A stretch of 50,916 nt of DNA from a virus. The stretch spans positions 1 to 50,916 of IMG/VR virus record IMGVR_UViG_3300021420_000008; one strand, written 5' to 3'. A program made the position numbers and the translations under genes. Of this stretch, positions 31,014 to 37,025 are shown piece after piece. The notes beneath the pieces are model-generated. The model worked only from the letters and a program-made list of their open reading frames with translations. It did no database searches and was not told the origin of the DNA. The stretch's first letter is position 1; each line of letters opens with the position of its first letter.

Positions 31014-31127
31014 TTAGATCCCCCACAAGTGAAAGTACCAGAGGAGAAACTTACCTACAGGTGGCGTGACCAGGATGACGAAGAGGATGATTCCGATTGT
31101 GATTGCTGCTCCTTTCAGGTAGTTCAT
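31014..31127 (-). CDS. 37-aa membrane peptide
   Basis: A 37-residue frame with AAGGAG eight bases upstream, overlapping nothing and filling the 120-base gap between two genes. It is one hydrophobic helix, GAAITIGIILFVILVTPPVG, followed by an aromatic end (KFLLWYFHLWGI). Single-span peptides of this kind are frequent in phage early regions. Gene status is supported by the binding site, position and clean fit to the gap; the function is unknown. Confidence 0.65.
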   Translation of the reverse strand: MNYLKGAAITIGIILFVILVTPPVGKFLLWYFHLWGI

Positions 31128-31130
31128 CAC

Positions 31131-31475
31131 TTAGCGCTCCTTGACTTCGAGGGCCTTCATCAGCTGCTCCAGCATGTGCTCGATGTGAGCGATGCGCTGG
31201 ACGAACCCAGGTATCGCTCGAGGCGCTGGAGGCGTCGCAGAATCGCTCTCAGATCCTCCATTCAGTGAAGCGTATTGTGCATATCCCACCTTGCGAATTT
31301 CTTTATCTGTTGCCATTCTGATAAGTAGCTGCCTAAGCAGGGGCGGACTTGGTTGCAGCTTCGCTATTTCTGCTCTGCTTGCCAGTTCCGCTGTAGTCTT
31401 TATCCCCTCATTGAGTGCTACTCGAATCGCTTGTCTCAGCTGCGCTCTTTTTACCGCTGTTGGCCGACGCTTCAT
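31131..31475 (-). CDS. Winged-helix-like DNA-binding protein (114 aa)
   Basis: The ATG overlaps the preceding stop as ATGA. The first 80 residues are RAQLRQAIRVALNEGIKTTA, ELASRAEIAKLQPSPPLLRQ and LLIRMATDKEIRKVGYAQYA, i.e. three helices followed by a hairpin, the order of a winged helix. The rest is Pro/Ser-rich with a final coiled helix (FVQRIAHIEHMLEQLMKALE) that could mediate dimerisation. A regulator role is possible, so it is a second candidate for the operator-binding protein. Confidence 0.6.
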   Translation of the reverse strand: MKRRPTAVKRAQLRQAIRVALNEGIKTTAELASRAEIAKLQPSPPLLRQLLIRMATDKEIRKVGYAQYASLNGGSESDSATPPAPRAIPGFVQRIAHIEHMLEQLMKALEVKER

Positions 31476-31774
31476 TCCTCCTCTCCCAGCCCATGCCTCG
31501 GGTGCCGATGCCACCAAGAGTCAACGTGCCACTTCCTCTTCTCGCTATCGTATTGCATCGTCTGCGTTCCGTGCAGCACATTTGCGTCGAAGACCTCGCA
31601 GTGCACGATCTTGCGGCCGAAATGCTGGAGCTGCAGGTGATGATAGGCGTTGCGCATCATCGTGTGCGGGTACTTGCCTGCGGTGGTTTTGATGGCCTTC
31701 GCTCCGTTGCCTGTCCCATTATAGTACCTGGCCTTTACTGGCCTCGAATCTTCATCCTTCTGTTTTCTGCTCAT
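31472..31774 (-). CDS. Small His-rich early protein (100 aa)
   Basis: Begins at an ATG with an ATGA overlap. It is basic and His-rich: ARYYNGTGNGAKAIKTTAGK, then MMRNAYHHLQLQHFGRKIVH, and KRKWHVDSWWHRHPRHGLGE. Nine of the last sixty residues are His. No metal-binding motif of known type. Function unknown. Confidence 0.6.
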   Translation of the reverse strand: MSRKQKDEDSRPVKARYYNGTGNGAKAIKTTAGKYPHTMMRNAYHHLQLQHFGRKIVHCEVFDANVLHGTQTMQYDSEKRKWHVDSWWHRHPRHGLGEEE

Positions 31775-31953
31775 GATATCGGCCACTCCTTCTCTCTGCA
31801 TCGCACTCGCCTCTTGTGAACCCCCGCCGCAAGGCGGAGCATTTCCTCCTTCCTGTGGGGCAGCACTTCAGCGAGCGTCAAGAGGTCCTCGACCTGCGCA
31901 GCCCTACACCTGTGGTGCTCACACCAGGCTTTGACCCAGAGCCTGTGGCTCAT
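31771..31953 (-). CDS. Small early protein (60 aa)
   Basis: Starts at an ATG overlapping the preceding stop by one base (TGATG). It is helical and charged (HHRCRAAQVEDLLTLAEVLP, HRKEEMLRLAAGVHKRRVRC), with three Cys. No family known. Its end overlaps the next gene as ATGA. Confidence 0.55.
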   Translation of the reverse strand: MSHRLWVKAWCEHHRCRAAQVEDLLTLAEVLPHRKEEMLRLAAGVHKRRVRCREKEWPIS

Positions 31954-32321
31954 CAGTCCGCTGCTCCTAGCTTGTCATCATCGAAGACCGAAAACTGCGC
32001 CTCCTCCCGCTCCGCTGCCCCTTCCTCGCATCCTTGTTCATTGAGCTTCGTGAAGGCTTCGTCATTCATCAGCGCAATGAAGAGCGGCGGTAATTCGAGC
32101 TTCTCGGGCAGCTCTGGACTGTATTGCTTGCGGAGTTCGGGAGGCAGCAACAGCTTAACCGTGTCTCCCTCAAACTCAGGCGGTTCCTCCGGCCAGCCGG
32201 GATCGCCGTTTCGCAGATAATTGACCTGCGGTGCGCCGGGCGAATAGCGGCCTGTGATCTCAACTTCTCTCTCACCAAGGCAGCCGAAGTCGAGCGTTGT
32301 TCTAAAGGTGATCTGTGTCAT
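31953..32321 (-). CDS. Early protein (122 aa)
   Basis: From an ATG with GGAGGATAGCA upstream. It opens TQITFRTTLDFGCLGEREVE, with short strands, followed by PGAPQVNYLRNGDPGWPEEP, a Pro-rich loop, and ends in an acidic helix (NEQGCEEGAAEREEAQFSVF). Function unknown. The 37 bases after the next upstream gene hold only this binding site. Confidence 0.6.
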   Translation of the reverse strand: MTQITFRTTLDFGCLGEREVEITGRYSPGAPQVNYLRNGDPGWPEEPPEFEGDTVKLLLPPELRKQYSPELPEKLELPPLFIALMNDEAFTKLNEQGCEEGAAEREEAQFSVFDDDKLGAAD

Positions 32322-32358
32322 TGCTATCCTCCGATTCAGGGACGCCAGCCAGGGGCCC

Positions 32359-32787
32359 CTACCCCTGGACTTCGACGATCTCGCCTTCCCGCCAGGCTTG
32401 AGCGAGCGGCCAGCTTGCTGCTCCGAGGCATTCAGCACAGAAATTGGTGCTGTAGCACCTCACGTAGGTCACCGAGCCCTTGAGGAGTTCGGGCAGTGGC
32501 GCCACAGTGCATGCAAGCCAATGCTTCGTGCCCGACGGATGATCGTCGGGCTTCAGCCACTCCCTCTCCTCATAGAGCCCGTCGAAGTGGCGGGAGGTTG
32601 CATGGCATCTGAGGCAGAGATGCTCCTCCCACCAGCCAGCGAAGCGGACGAAGCGACTCTCTGATTCCAAGGGAGTGTGATGCTGCGTCCTCAGGGGGTA
32701 GGCTGGTCCTTCGACCTTGGCCTTTGCCTTGGGCGCCGGGAGGTGCTGCAGTGCATCTTCGAGAAGTGCGTCGAGGTCTTCAGCCAT
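32359..32787 (-). CDS. Early protein with zinc-finger-like Cys pairs (142 aa)
   Basis: Starts at an ATG that overlaps the end of the 51-aa gene by eight bases. After an Ala/Pro/Lys-rich start come CLRCHATSRHFDGLYEERE and later CYSTNFCAECLGAASW, four to five Cys in CxxC pairs 44 residues apart, a probable zinc site, and a region TKHWLACTVAPLPELLKGS. I know of no function for this family. It could bind nucleic acid. Confidence 0.6.
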   Translation of the reverse strand: MAEDLDALLEDALQHLPAPKAKAKVEGPAYPLRTQHHTPLESESRFVRFAGWWEEHLCLRCHATSRHFDGLYEEREWLKPDDHPSGTKHWLACTVAPLPELLKGSVTYVRCYSTNFCAECLGAASWPLAQAWREGEIVEVQG

Positions 32788-32935
32788 TTATTGCTCCCTC
32801 CGGCTCCTCTCCGAGCGCCAGAATCCGCTCCGCTGCCAGATCCAGCACCCTGCGCCAGAACTCTCGCTCCGTCAGCTCCCCTCGCTCGAACTGTTGCTGG
32901 AATTCCAGCAGATTGGTCGCTCCCAATAGACTCAT
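32780..32935 (-). CDS. 51-aa helical protein
   Basis: A frame of 51 residues with GAGGAGAAACA before the ATG. It overlaps the start of the zinc-finger-like gene by eight bases and fills the gap to the gene upstream. It is an amphipathic helical protein (LLGATNLLEFQQQFERGELT, then EREFWRRVLDLAAERILALG). Gene status is supported by the binding site and fit; function unknown. Confidence 0.65.
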   Translation of the reverse strand: MSLLGATNLLEFQQQFERGELTEREFWRRVLDLAAERILALGEEPEGAING

Positions 32936-32944
32936 TGTTTCTCC

Positions 32945-33139
32945 TCAGTAGATGTATGCTCTGTACTTCTCCCTGAATTCCGTCGATCCCATCAGCGCGT
33001 TGTCTTTTATCAGTTCTTGTTCATGATGTGCCCGATATTCCTGTGCTGTTGCCCAGCCATCTCGTGGATAGCTCATGAACGCATATCCCTTTATCTTACG
33101 GGCCAGGATCTTCTGCAGCGTTTGCGCGGAGACGTTCAC
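32945..33139 (-). CDS. Small conserved early protein (64 aa)
   Basis: Starts at GTG in a GTGA overlap with the preceding gene, with AGGGGAGAAC upstream. The pattern KGYAFMSYPRDGWATAQEYR, then ALMGSTEFREKYRAYIY looks like a conserved short phage family of the early region. Function unknown. Confidence 0.6.
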   Translation of the reverse strand: MNVSAQTLQKILARKIKGYAFMSYPRDGWATAQEYRAHHEQELIKDNALMGSTEFREKYRAYIY

Positions 33140-33432
33140 AGTTCTCCCCTCGCTATGCGATTCTTCAGTTCATAGATCAGCCCCATCGAGTCATCATAGG
33201 CCTTCTTGAGCCTCCCTCTCTCCTGCATGATCTCCACCAGCTCACCCCGTGCTGCTGCAGGAAAGCAAAATGCTTGATATAGACAGTCCTCCGCCTTGTG
33301 CGCGTTGTCGATCCAACAGAAAGCTTCGGCTCCTGATCCTCGCATCTTCGTAACCGTGCCCTCCTTGAGCGAAGTGGGATCAGTAAGCCCTGTTCCGGCT
33401 CCTTCCCATACTATCCTGTCGCCGATCTTCAT
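33136..33432 (-). CDS. Small early protein with SH3-like start (98 aa)
   Basis: Starts at an ATG overlapping the previous stop as ATGA. Residues 1-40 (KIGDRIVWEGAGTGLTDPTS and LKEGTVTKMRGSGAEAFCWI) have the strand and turn order of a small SH3 or KOW-like barrel; the C-terminal half is a helical coil (RGRLKKAYDDSMGLIYELKN). A nucleic-acid or protein-binding role is likely but not shown. Confidence 0.6.
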   Translation of the reverse strand: MKIGDRIVWEGAGTGLTDPTSLKEGTVTKMRGSGAEAFCWIDNAHKAEDCLYQAFCFPAAARGELVEIMQERGRLKKAYDDSMGLIYELKNRIARGEL

Positions 33433-33956
33433 TCTGTCGTCTCCTTCTCTGATTGATCCTCATCCGGCACCAGTCCCATTAGCTCGATGTCCTCGGGACA
33501 GGTCAGGACTCCCTCACAATAGCGCCATCCTTCAGCGAGGAGCGCATGATAACGCTTGACCTTCGGTCGCTCCGCGGCGGGCTGTTCTCTGAGTCGCTGC
33601 GCTGTGGCTGCAATGCTTTTGGAATCTGCTTCCAGCAACGAGGGCCGTTTCGGCTGCTCGGCGAGCATTCGCTGGAGCTTCTCGAAGCTCTCGTCGGCTC
33701 GCTGTTGCAACTCAGCCGCGGAGATTTCGGCCGGAGCCATCCCTTCCATCGGGACCCAGCCATAAGTCTGCCCTGTCACCACTCGATCTATGGTCTCCTT
33801 GCTCACGCAGTAAGAGAGCGCCACTTCCAGCCGACTCGCGCCTTCCATTACCCGCCTGCGGATCAGCCTCACATCATTTGCGCTGAAGGCCCCACCATGC
33901 TTCCTCGCCCTGTTATGGGGCCGCATTCCAGGCGGCGGATATTTAACGTTGCTCAT
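33429..33956 (-). CDS. HTH-containing early DNA-binding protein (175 aa)
   Basis: The ATG overlaps the preceding stop as ATGA. Residues 23-65 contain AFSANDVRLIRRRVMEGASR, LEVALSYCVSKETIDRVVTG and QTYGWV, the pattern of the helix-turn-helix found in NUMOD-type and HNH-associated regions. The remaining part is a charged helix (AAELQQRADESFEKLQRMLA) followed by LLEADSKSIAATAQRLREQP and a compact C-terminal domain (EGWRYCEGVLTCPEDIELMG). A candidate regulator of early genes. Confidence 0.65.
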   Translation of the reverse strand: MSNVKYPPPGMRPHNRARKHGGAFSANDVRLIRRRVMEGASRLEVALSYCVSKETIDRVVTGQTYGWVPMEGMAPAEISAAELQQRADESFEKLQRMLAEQPKRPSLLEADSKSIAATAQRLREQPAAERPKVKRYHALLAEGWRYCEGVLTCPEDIELMGLVPDEDQSEKETTE

Positions 33957-34165
33957 TGCGCTGCTCTCTGTGGCAGTGGCCTCTCGCCTTGCAGAAATCC
34001 TTCTTTATCCTCCAGCCAAGTCTCTCTCCTCACTATGCTGGCCACCGTTCCCATCGAAACAGTTATCTCCCCCTGCTCCTCGATGATGCGCCTGATATGC
34101 GAATAGGTCTTCCCGTTCGCGGCCAGCGCTCTGATCCAGCGAACATGGTAAGGTGTGAGTTTCAT
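33953..34165 (-). CDS. Small HTH protein at head of early operon (70 aa)
   Basis: From the ATG at 34165 (AGGA nine bases upstream); a longer start at 34255 would place the promoter at 34197-34225 inside the gene, so I prefer the short form. It reads KLTPYHVRWIRALAANGKTY, SHIRRIIEEQGEITVSMGTV and ASIVRRETW, a helix-turn-helix similar to resolvase-like and Xre-like recognition helices. As the first gene of a coupled regulatory pair it is a further candidate for a transcription regulator. Confidence 0.65.
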   Translation of the reverse strand: MKLTPYHVRWIRALAANGKTYSHIRRIIEEQGEITVSMGTVASIVRRETWLEDKEGFLQGERPLPQRAAQ

Positions 34166-34196
34166 TGCTGTGTCCTGCCAAGATCCCAGGTCGAGC

Positions 34197-34225
34197 ATCA
34201 TACCATGCGGTAATGCTCGTAGCAA
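34197..34225 (-). promoter_or_regulatory. Early promoter upstream of the HTH gene
   Basis: On the minus strand TTGCTA (34225-34220), 17 bases, TATGAT (34202-34197). The -10 box is near perfect. The 14-bp box AAATGCGGGATTGC (34235-34222 on the minus strand) overlaps the -35 and is identical to that of the promoter at 29739-29767. The expected start leaves a leader of about 25 bases to the ATG at 34165. It would transcribe the small-gene chain from 33953 downwards. Confidence 0.6.
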
Positions 34226-34383
34226 TCCCGCATTTGCGGTACGTATTATGCCCACCTAGTCATCCTCATCATCATCCTCAACCCTTATGGCCTTCCTCCT
34301 CCATTTCAAGAACCGTCATGCCTCCAGTTCCCTCCTTCCCAGTCTCCCTGTCCCAGTGCCGTTCCCTTAGTATGTTATCTCTT

Positions 34384-34406
34384 AAAAAAATATAAAAACA
34401 AAAAAC
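34384..34406. other. AT-rich tract in the 420-bp gap 34166-34585
   Basis: This gap holds no gene. Near its middle is a run of A with few other bases (34384-34406), which on the minus strand is a long T-run, preceded by CCCC and followed by GGGG at a distance of about 15 bases. It could be an upstream promoter element or a DNA-melting element, or a poor terminator. The rest of the gap is GA- and CT-rich without symmetry, apart from the palindrome at 34546-34577. Confidence 0.4.
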
Positions 34407-34545
34407 ACCCCTACAGAGAGACGGAACTGGGGCGGAGAGACTAGACCCATAACGGAACTACGAATGGGGGCGAGAGGCCGGGAGGGTTGAGGATGATGAA
34501 GAAGAAGACTAGTTGCTAATGTTGATGATGAAGATGAGCCCAATC

Positions 34546-34577
34546 GTGAACAGGTTAACTCGCGCTAACCTGTTCAC
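34546..34577. repeat. 12-bp inverted repeat after the 64-aa gene
   Basis: GTGAACAGGTTA and TAACCTGTTCAC are perfect inverted copies with an eight-base spacer. On the minus strand it lies nine bases after the stop of the 34586-34780 gene, without a T-run, so it is not a standard terminator. The outer halves GTGAAC/GTTCAC recall the core of the operator family. It may be an operator, a protein binding site for replication, or an RNA stem. Confidence 0.6.
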
Positions 34578-34585
34578 TCCCCTCA

Positions 34586-34780
34586 TCAGAGCGTAATCTT
34601 AATCGCCGCCTTCACGACCTCGGTTACGCAGAGCTTATAGATCCGCTCGCAGTCCGCGTCAGTAACATGTTCACGGAAATCCTCACTCACTGAGAAATCG
34701 CACATTGGCCGATTCCCCTCGACTAGCTCAAAGCTGTTCGGCGTCTTCTGAATAACCTGAAAAGGAAAGGTGATTCTCAT
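34586..34780 (-). CDS. Small early protein (64 aa)
   Basis: From an ATG with GGAGCAGCGG upstream. It has RITFPFQVIQKTPNSFELVE, a small strand region, then DADCERIYKLCVTEVVKAAI, an amphipathic helix with two Cys. Function unknown. A sequence resembling the operator (TAACATGTTCACGGAA, 34663-34678) occurs within it, which may be chance. The 74 bases to the next gene hold no gene. Confidence 0.55.
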   Translation of the reverse strand: MRITFPFQVIQKTPNSFELVEGNRPMCDFSVSEDFREHVTDADCERIYKLCVTEVVKAAIKITL

Positions 34781-34854
34781 TTCCGCTGCTCCTCGTCAAT
34801 AACCTATGCCCAGTTAAACCCCCGCGCCCCCGCAGTTCCACACTCACTGTGGGG

Positions 34855-35409
34855 TTATTCGCTTACAATTCCCAATTCAGCCGCGTACTCGTTGACCTGC
34901 TCGAGCGAAATTCCGCTCGCCGCAGCCCGTAATTCCGCCGCCTTATCACCGACGGCCTTCACGCGCCCCCAGACGTTCACAACATCGACGACCGTCGCCT
35001 TTTTCGCCTGAGCCGAGTCGAGCGCCATTTGCAGCGCCGCGGCGTAATCGATCGATTTGAGCGCCGCTACCGCCCTCACCGTCCACTGATCAAACTGAGG
35101 TCCCCTCGGCCGAGCGGTCAAATCCCAGTCGTCAGTCCCCGACTCATAATGATCGCGCAGCCGGACTATCGCCTCATACTTCTGCGCCGCAGTCGCGGCC
35201 GCGCCCGTAACCTTATCCTTCGGAATAGCCGCCGCGTTCGACAGTCGCTGTGTCCAGCCGTGAATTTCCGCATAGTCGCGGCAGATCTGTGCCGCACGCG
35301 AAGGGCAGAAATGCACCTCCCCTGCGCCGATCACGTTGATAATCAGCCGCTGCGCGTCATCATCCCATTTCGAAGTGACCACGCTGTTGGACTTCGGTTT
35401 ATCGTTCAT
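34855..35409 (-). CDS. First early protein, behind the operator-flanked promoter (184 aa)
   Basis: From an ATG with AAGGGGAA upstream, 39 bases from the expected start of the promoter at 35448-35476. The protein opens with SNSVVTSKWDDDAQRLIINV, a small beta part with GEVHFCPSRAAQICRDYAEI, followed by two helical segments (TAAQKYEAIVRLRDHYESGT, AVAALKSIDYAAALQMALDS) and a C-terminal charged helix (VNEYAAELGIVSE). Proteins transcribed first by early promoters commonly modify host functions. I know no family. Its codon usage leans to CGC/GCC like its neighbours. Confidence 0.6.
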   Translation of the reverse strand: MNDKPKSNSVVTSKWDDDAQRLIINVIGAGEVHFCPSRAAQICRDYAEIHGWTQRLSNAAAIPKDKVTGAAATAAQKYEAIVRLRDHYESGTDDWDLTARPRGPQFDQWTVRAVAALKSIDYAAALQMALDSAQAKKATVVDVVNVWGRVKAVGDKAAELRAAASGISLEQVNEYAAELGIVSE

Positions 35410-35447
35410 ATCTCATTCCCCTTCGCCGTCGTAGTTATGATGTCGAA

Positions 35448-35476
35448 ATGATAACGTGTTCGCGAATTGCTGACAA
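35448..35476 (-). promoter_or_regulatory. Main early promoter with flanking operators
   Basis: On the minus strand TTGTCA (35476-35471), 17 bases, TATCAT (35453-35448). The operator-like site 35477-35492 touches the upstream edge of the -35, and a partial site (TAACGTGTTCGCGA, 35452-35465) lies between -10 and -35. Both are placed to let a bound protein occupy the promoter. It drives the early protein at 34855-35409 and probably the genes behind it. Confidence 0.65.
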
Positions 35477-35492
35477 TACCGTGTTCACGTTT
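35477..35492. promoter_or_regulatory. Operator-like 16-mer, copy 1
   Basis: TACCGTGTTCACGTTT, the copy with the most symmetric core (CGTG-TT-CACG). It lies directly upstream of the -35 of the minus-strand promoter. A shorter related site CGCGTTCACGCG is at 35501-35512. Copies 2 and 3 and the copy at 28278-28293 agree in at least 14 of 16 positions. Confidence 0.6.
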
Positions 35493-35772
35493 CCTCCAGC
35501 CGCGTTCACGCGTATCATATCCTGCACTGCAGCATGACTCGCGTTGCGAAACCTTCCATCATATCAGCTCCCGACTCGCGCGTCAATCCCTGGTACGCGT
35601 CGGTACCCAGCCTGCAGGGGGCTCGGCGATTACCGCATCATAGCGTGATGCATATATCGACGGAGCCTACAATACTACAATCACGTCAGCTCTCACTCCC
35701 TCGCACCTACCGCCCTTGCGCTAGCCGTATGTTGCGTCGCTAAGATCGAGGCCGGACGGGGGCAAACTGAGA

Positions 35773-35786
35773 AGTGAGTACTCACT
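35773..35786. repeat. Perfect 14-bp palindrome in the divergent region
   Basis: AGTGAGTACTCACT is its own reverse complement. It lies in the 558-bp gap 35410-35967 about midway between the two divergent promoters and differs from the operator family. It may be a binding site for a second dimeric protein or a replication-initiation element. The gap also holds an open frame at 35534-35743 that I do not count as a gene. Confidence 0.6.
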
Positions 35787-35821
35787 CCGCAGGCGAAATC
35801 CAAATTTTGCGCAACTGAGAG

Positions 35822-35837
35822 TAACGTGTTCATGTTT
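35822..35837. promoter_or_regulatory. Operator-like 16-mer, copy 2
   Basis: TAACGTGTTCATGTTT, about 93 bases upstream of the -35 of the late promoter at 35930-35958. It differs from copy 3 in a single base. The spacing of 58 bases between copies 2 and 3 would allow looping or cooperative binding by a dimeric regulator. Confidence 0.6.
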
Positions 35838-35879
35838 AAGGGAGCTGGAGCAGCGCAGTGGCACAGGAACTGCTCAGGA

Positions 35880-35895
35880 TATCGTGTTCATGTTT
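35880..35895. promoter_or_regulatory. Operator-like 16-mer, copy 3
   Basis: TATCGTGTTCATGTTT, about 35 bases upstream of the -35 of the plus-strand promoter. At this distance a bound protein could act as activator from upstream or as repressor with copy 2. The TATC start also resembles a -10 box, and could be a weak promoter of its own, but I see no -35 at the right distance. Confidence 0.6.
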
Positions 35896-35929
35896 AGTTA
35901 GCTGACCACAGTATATGGCAAAGTGGGTA

Positions 35930-35958
35930 TTGACTTTGGGGGTGGATAGGAGTATCTT
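35930..35958 (+). promoter_or_regulatory. Late-block promoter with almost no leader
   Basis: TTGACT (35930-35935), 17 bases, TATCTT (35953-35958). The expected transcription start is near 35965 and the ATG of the terminase small subunit-like gene begins at 35968, so the message would be leaderless or have a very short leader. No Shine-Dalgarno sequence precedes that ATG, which fits a leaderless transcript. The operator-like copies 2 and 3 are upstream. Confidence 0.65.
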
Positions 35959-35967
35959 CCTGTCGTC

Positions 35968-36522
35968 ATGAATGAGGAACTTGATTCTCTCACAGCCGAC
36001 GCCCTAGGGGCAGGAGCCCATGAGCCGGTAGGGGCGAAGCCGCCCAGCAAGCTGAACTACACGCACGAGGCCTGCGTGGAGATGCTCGTGGCGCATCCGG
36101 AACTGACGCAGCGCAGGATCGCGGAGATGTTCGGCTACAGCGAAGCTTGGCTGAGCACCATCATTTGCAGCGATGCGTTTCAGGCGCGCCTCGCGCAGCG
36201 ACGGGAGGAGATCATTGATCCCCTTCTGCGCTTGAGTGTCGAGGAGCGGTTTAAGGCGGCGGTGAACCGCAGCTTCGAGGTCTTGATGGAGAAGATGAGC
36301 GGGCCGGCGCGGCTGGTGAGTGATCAAGTGGCGATCCGGGTCGCGGAGATGGGCGGGAAGGTCCTAGCTGCCAAGGCTGCGAACGGGCCTCAGGCTCCCT
36401 TGATGGCTCCCGGGGAGCGGATCAAAGCCATAGCTGGTAGGCTTCGCGAATTGCAACGGCCCGCGGAGCCCATCGTGGTGGATGCGGTAGTGAAGGAGGT
36501 TCCGAGTGGCCTATCATCGTGA
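35968..36522 (+). CDS. Terminase small subunit-like HTH protein
   Basis: A 184-residue protein. Residues 29-75 read SKLNYTHEACVEMLVAHPEL, TQRRIAEMFGYSEAWLSTII and CSDAFQARLAQRREEI, a helix-turn-helix of the type in phage terminase small subunits and related packaging-recognition proteins. It is followed by a helical oligomerisation region (ERFKAAVNRSFEVLMEKMSG). It is the first gene of the late block, and the large terminase lies downstream after six small genes. In packaging it would select DNA by binding a site in or near its own gene. Confidence 0.7.
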   Translation: MNEELDSLTADALGAGAHEPVGAKPPSKLNYTHEACVEMLVAHPELTQRRIAEMFGYSEAWLSTIICSDAFQARLAQRREEIIDPLLRLSVEERFKAAVNRSFEVLMEKMSGPARLVSDQVAIRVAEMGGKVLAAKAANGPQAPLMAPGERIKAIAGRLRELQRPAEPIVVDAVVKEVPSGLSS

Positions 36523-36745
36523 GTATAAGCATACCAGCCACAAGATCAAGGGAGCGGAATATGGCTTCACCCTGCACGGCGGGGCGACGCATCCCGTAGG
36601 AGGGAATCACACCTTTCATACGGAGGGGCCGGGATGCTGGATGAGCGTGCCCTCGACGAAGCATCAGCCGAAGACGCCGGAGGCTCCCACAAGTGGCGAC
36701 CCGGTGAGGATGCACCACAAGATGGCCAGGCCCTATGAGAAATAG
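36506..36745 (+). CDS. Small His-rich unknown protein (79 aa)
   Basis: Starts at GTG with AAGGAGGT six bases upstream, overlapping the preceding gene by 17 bases. It has a basic, Tyr/His-rich start (YHREYKHTSHKIKGAEYGFT), followed by GGATHPVGGNHTFHTEGPGC and a basic end. A repeated G(G)xTHP.GG.HTFHTEG pattern resembles a metal-binding loop. No known family. The strong binding site supports it as a gene. Confidence 0.55.
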   Translation: MAYHREYKHTSHKIKGAEYGFTLHGGATHPVGGNHTFHTEGPGCWMSVPSTKHQPKTPEAPTSGDPVRMHHKMARPYEK

Positions 36746-36775
36746 TCCGACCGACGGAGTCGGGAGCAGGGCGGA

Positions 36776-37000
36776 ATGGCTCCGCCTGGAGCGGGGCAGA
36801 ACGGCTATCGCGATCTGATGAATAATGACTTTTACGAACCAGCCTCCCCTGCCTCGAGTCCTTGGACTCATTGGCTTGCGGCCCTTCAGACCCTAGGACA
36901 GGCAGGGAAAGGCTGGTATTCAGCGGAGCTGAATGATGAGACAAGGGCTTCCCAAATTACGACAGCCCCGCCAGAGGCCGAAGAAGGTGGCGAAGCCTAA
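36776..37000 (+). CDS. Small unknown protein (74 aa)
   Basis: From an ATG preceded by GGAGCAGGGCGG. It reads GAGQNGYRDLMNNDFYEPAS, then WTHWLAALQTLGQAGKGWYS and an acidic end (TTAPPEAEEGGEA). No Cys or known motif. It overlaps the small basic peptide frame that follows. The sequence before it (36746-36775) holds a short stem (CCGAC/GTCGG). Confidence 0.5.
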   Translation: MAPPGAGQNGYRDLMNNDFYEPASPASSPWTHWLAALQTLGQAGKGWYSAELNDETRASQITTAPPEAEEGGEA

Positions 37001-37025
37001 GCGGGTGAAGAAATCACGCTACTGA
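36933..37025 (+). CDS. Possible 30-aa very basic peptide
   Basis: A frame of 30 residues overlapping the previous gene, rich in Arg, Lys, Gln and Pro (RQGLPKLRQPRQRPKKVAKP and KRVKKSRY), without acidic residues. Its stop overlaps the next ATG as TGATG, which argues for coupling. Such a peptide could bind nucleic acid as a protamine-like factor. The frame is short, so it remains a possibility. Confidence 0.45.
   Translation: MMRQGLPKLRQPRQRPKKVAKPKRVKKSRY

Noticed and set aside
34384-34406. Rho-independent terminator at the A-rich tract
   Set aside because: On the minus strand a T-run is present, but the only stem is four base pairs of C-G with a long loop, too weak for a firm call.
34663-34678. 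Operator copy inside the 64-aa gene
   Set aside because: TAACATGTTCACGGAA matches 13 of 16 positions, but it lies in coding sequence away from a promoter, and chance is likely.
35534-35743. Open frame of 69 codons in the divergent control region
   Set aside because: No ribosome binding site, composition unlike the other genes (SRVNPWYASVPS, Ser/Arg/Pro-rich), and it overlaps probable control sites.
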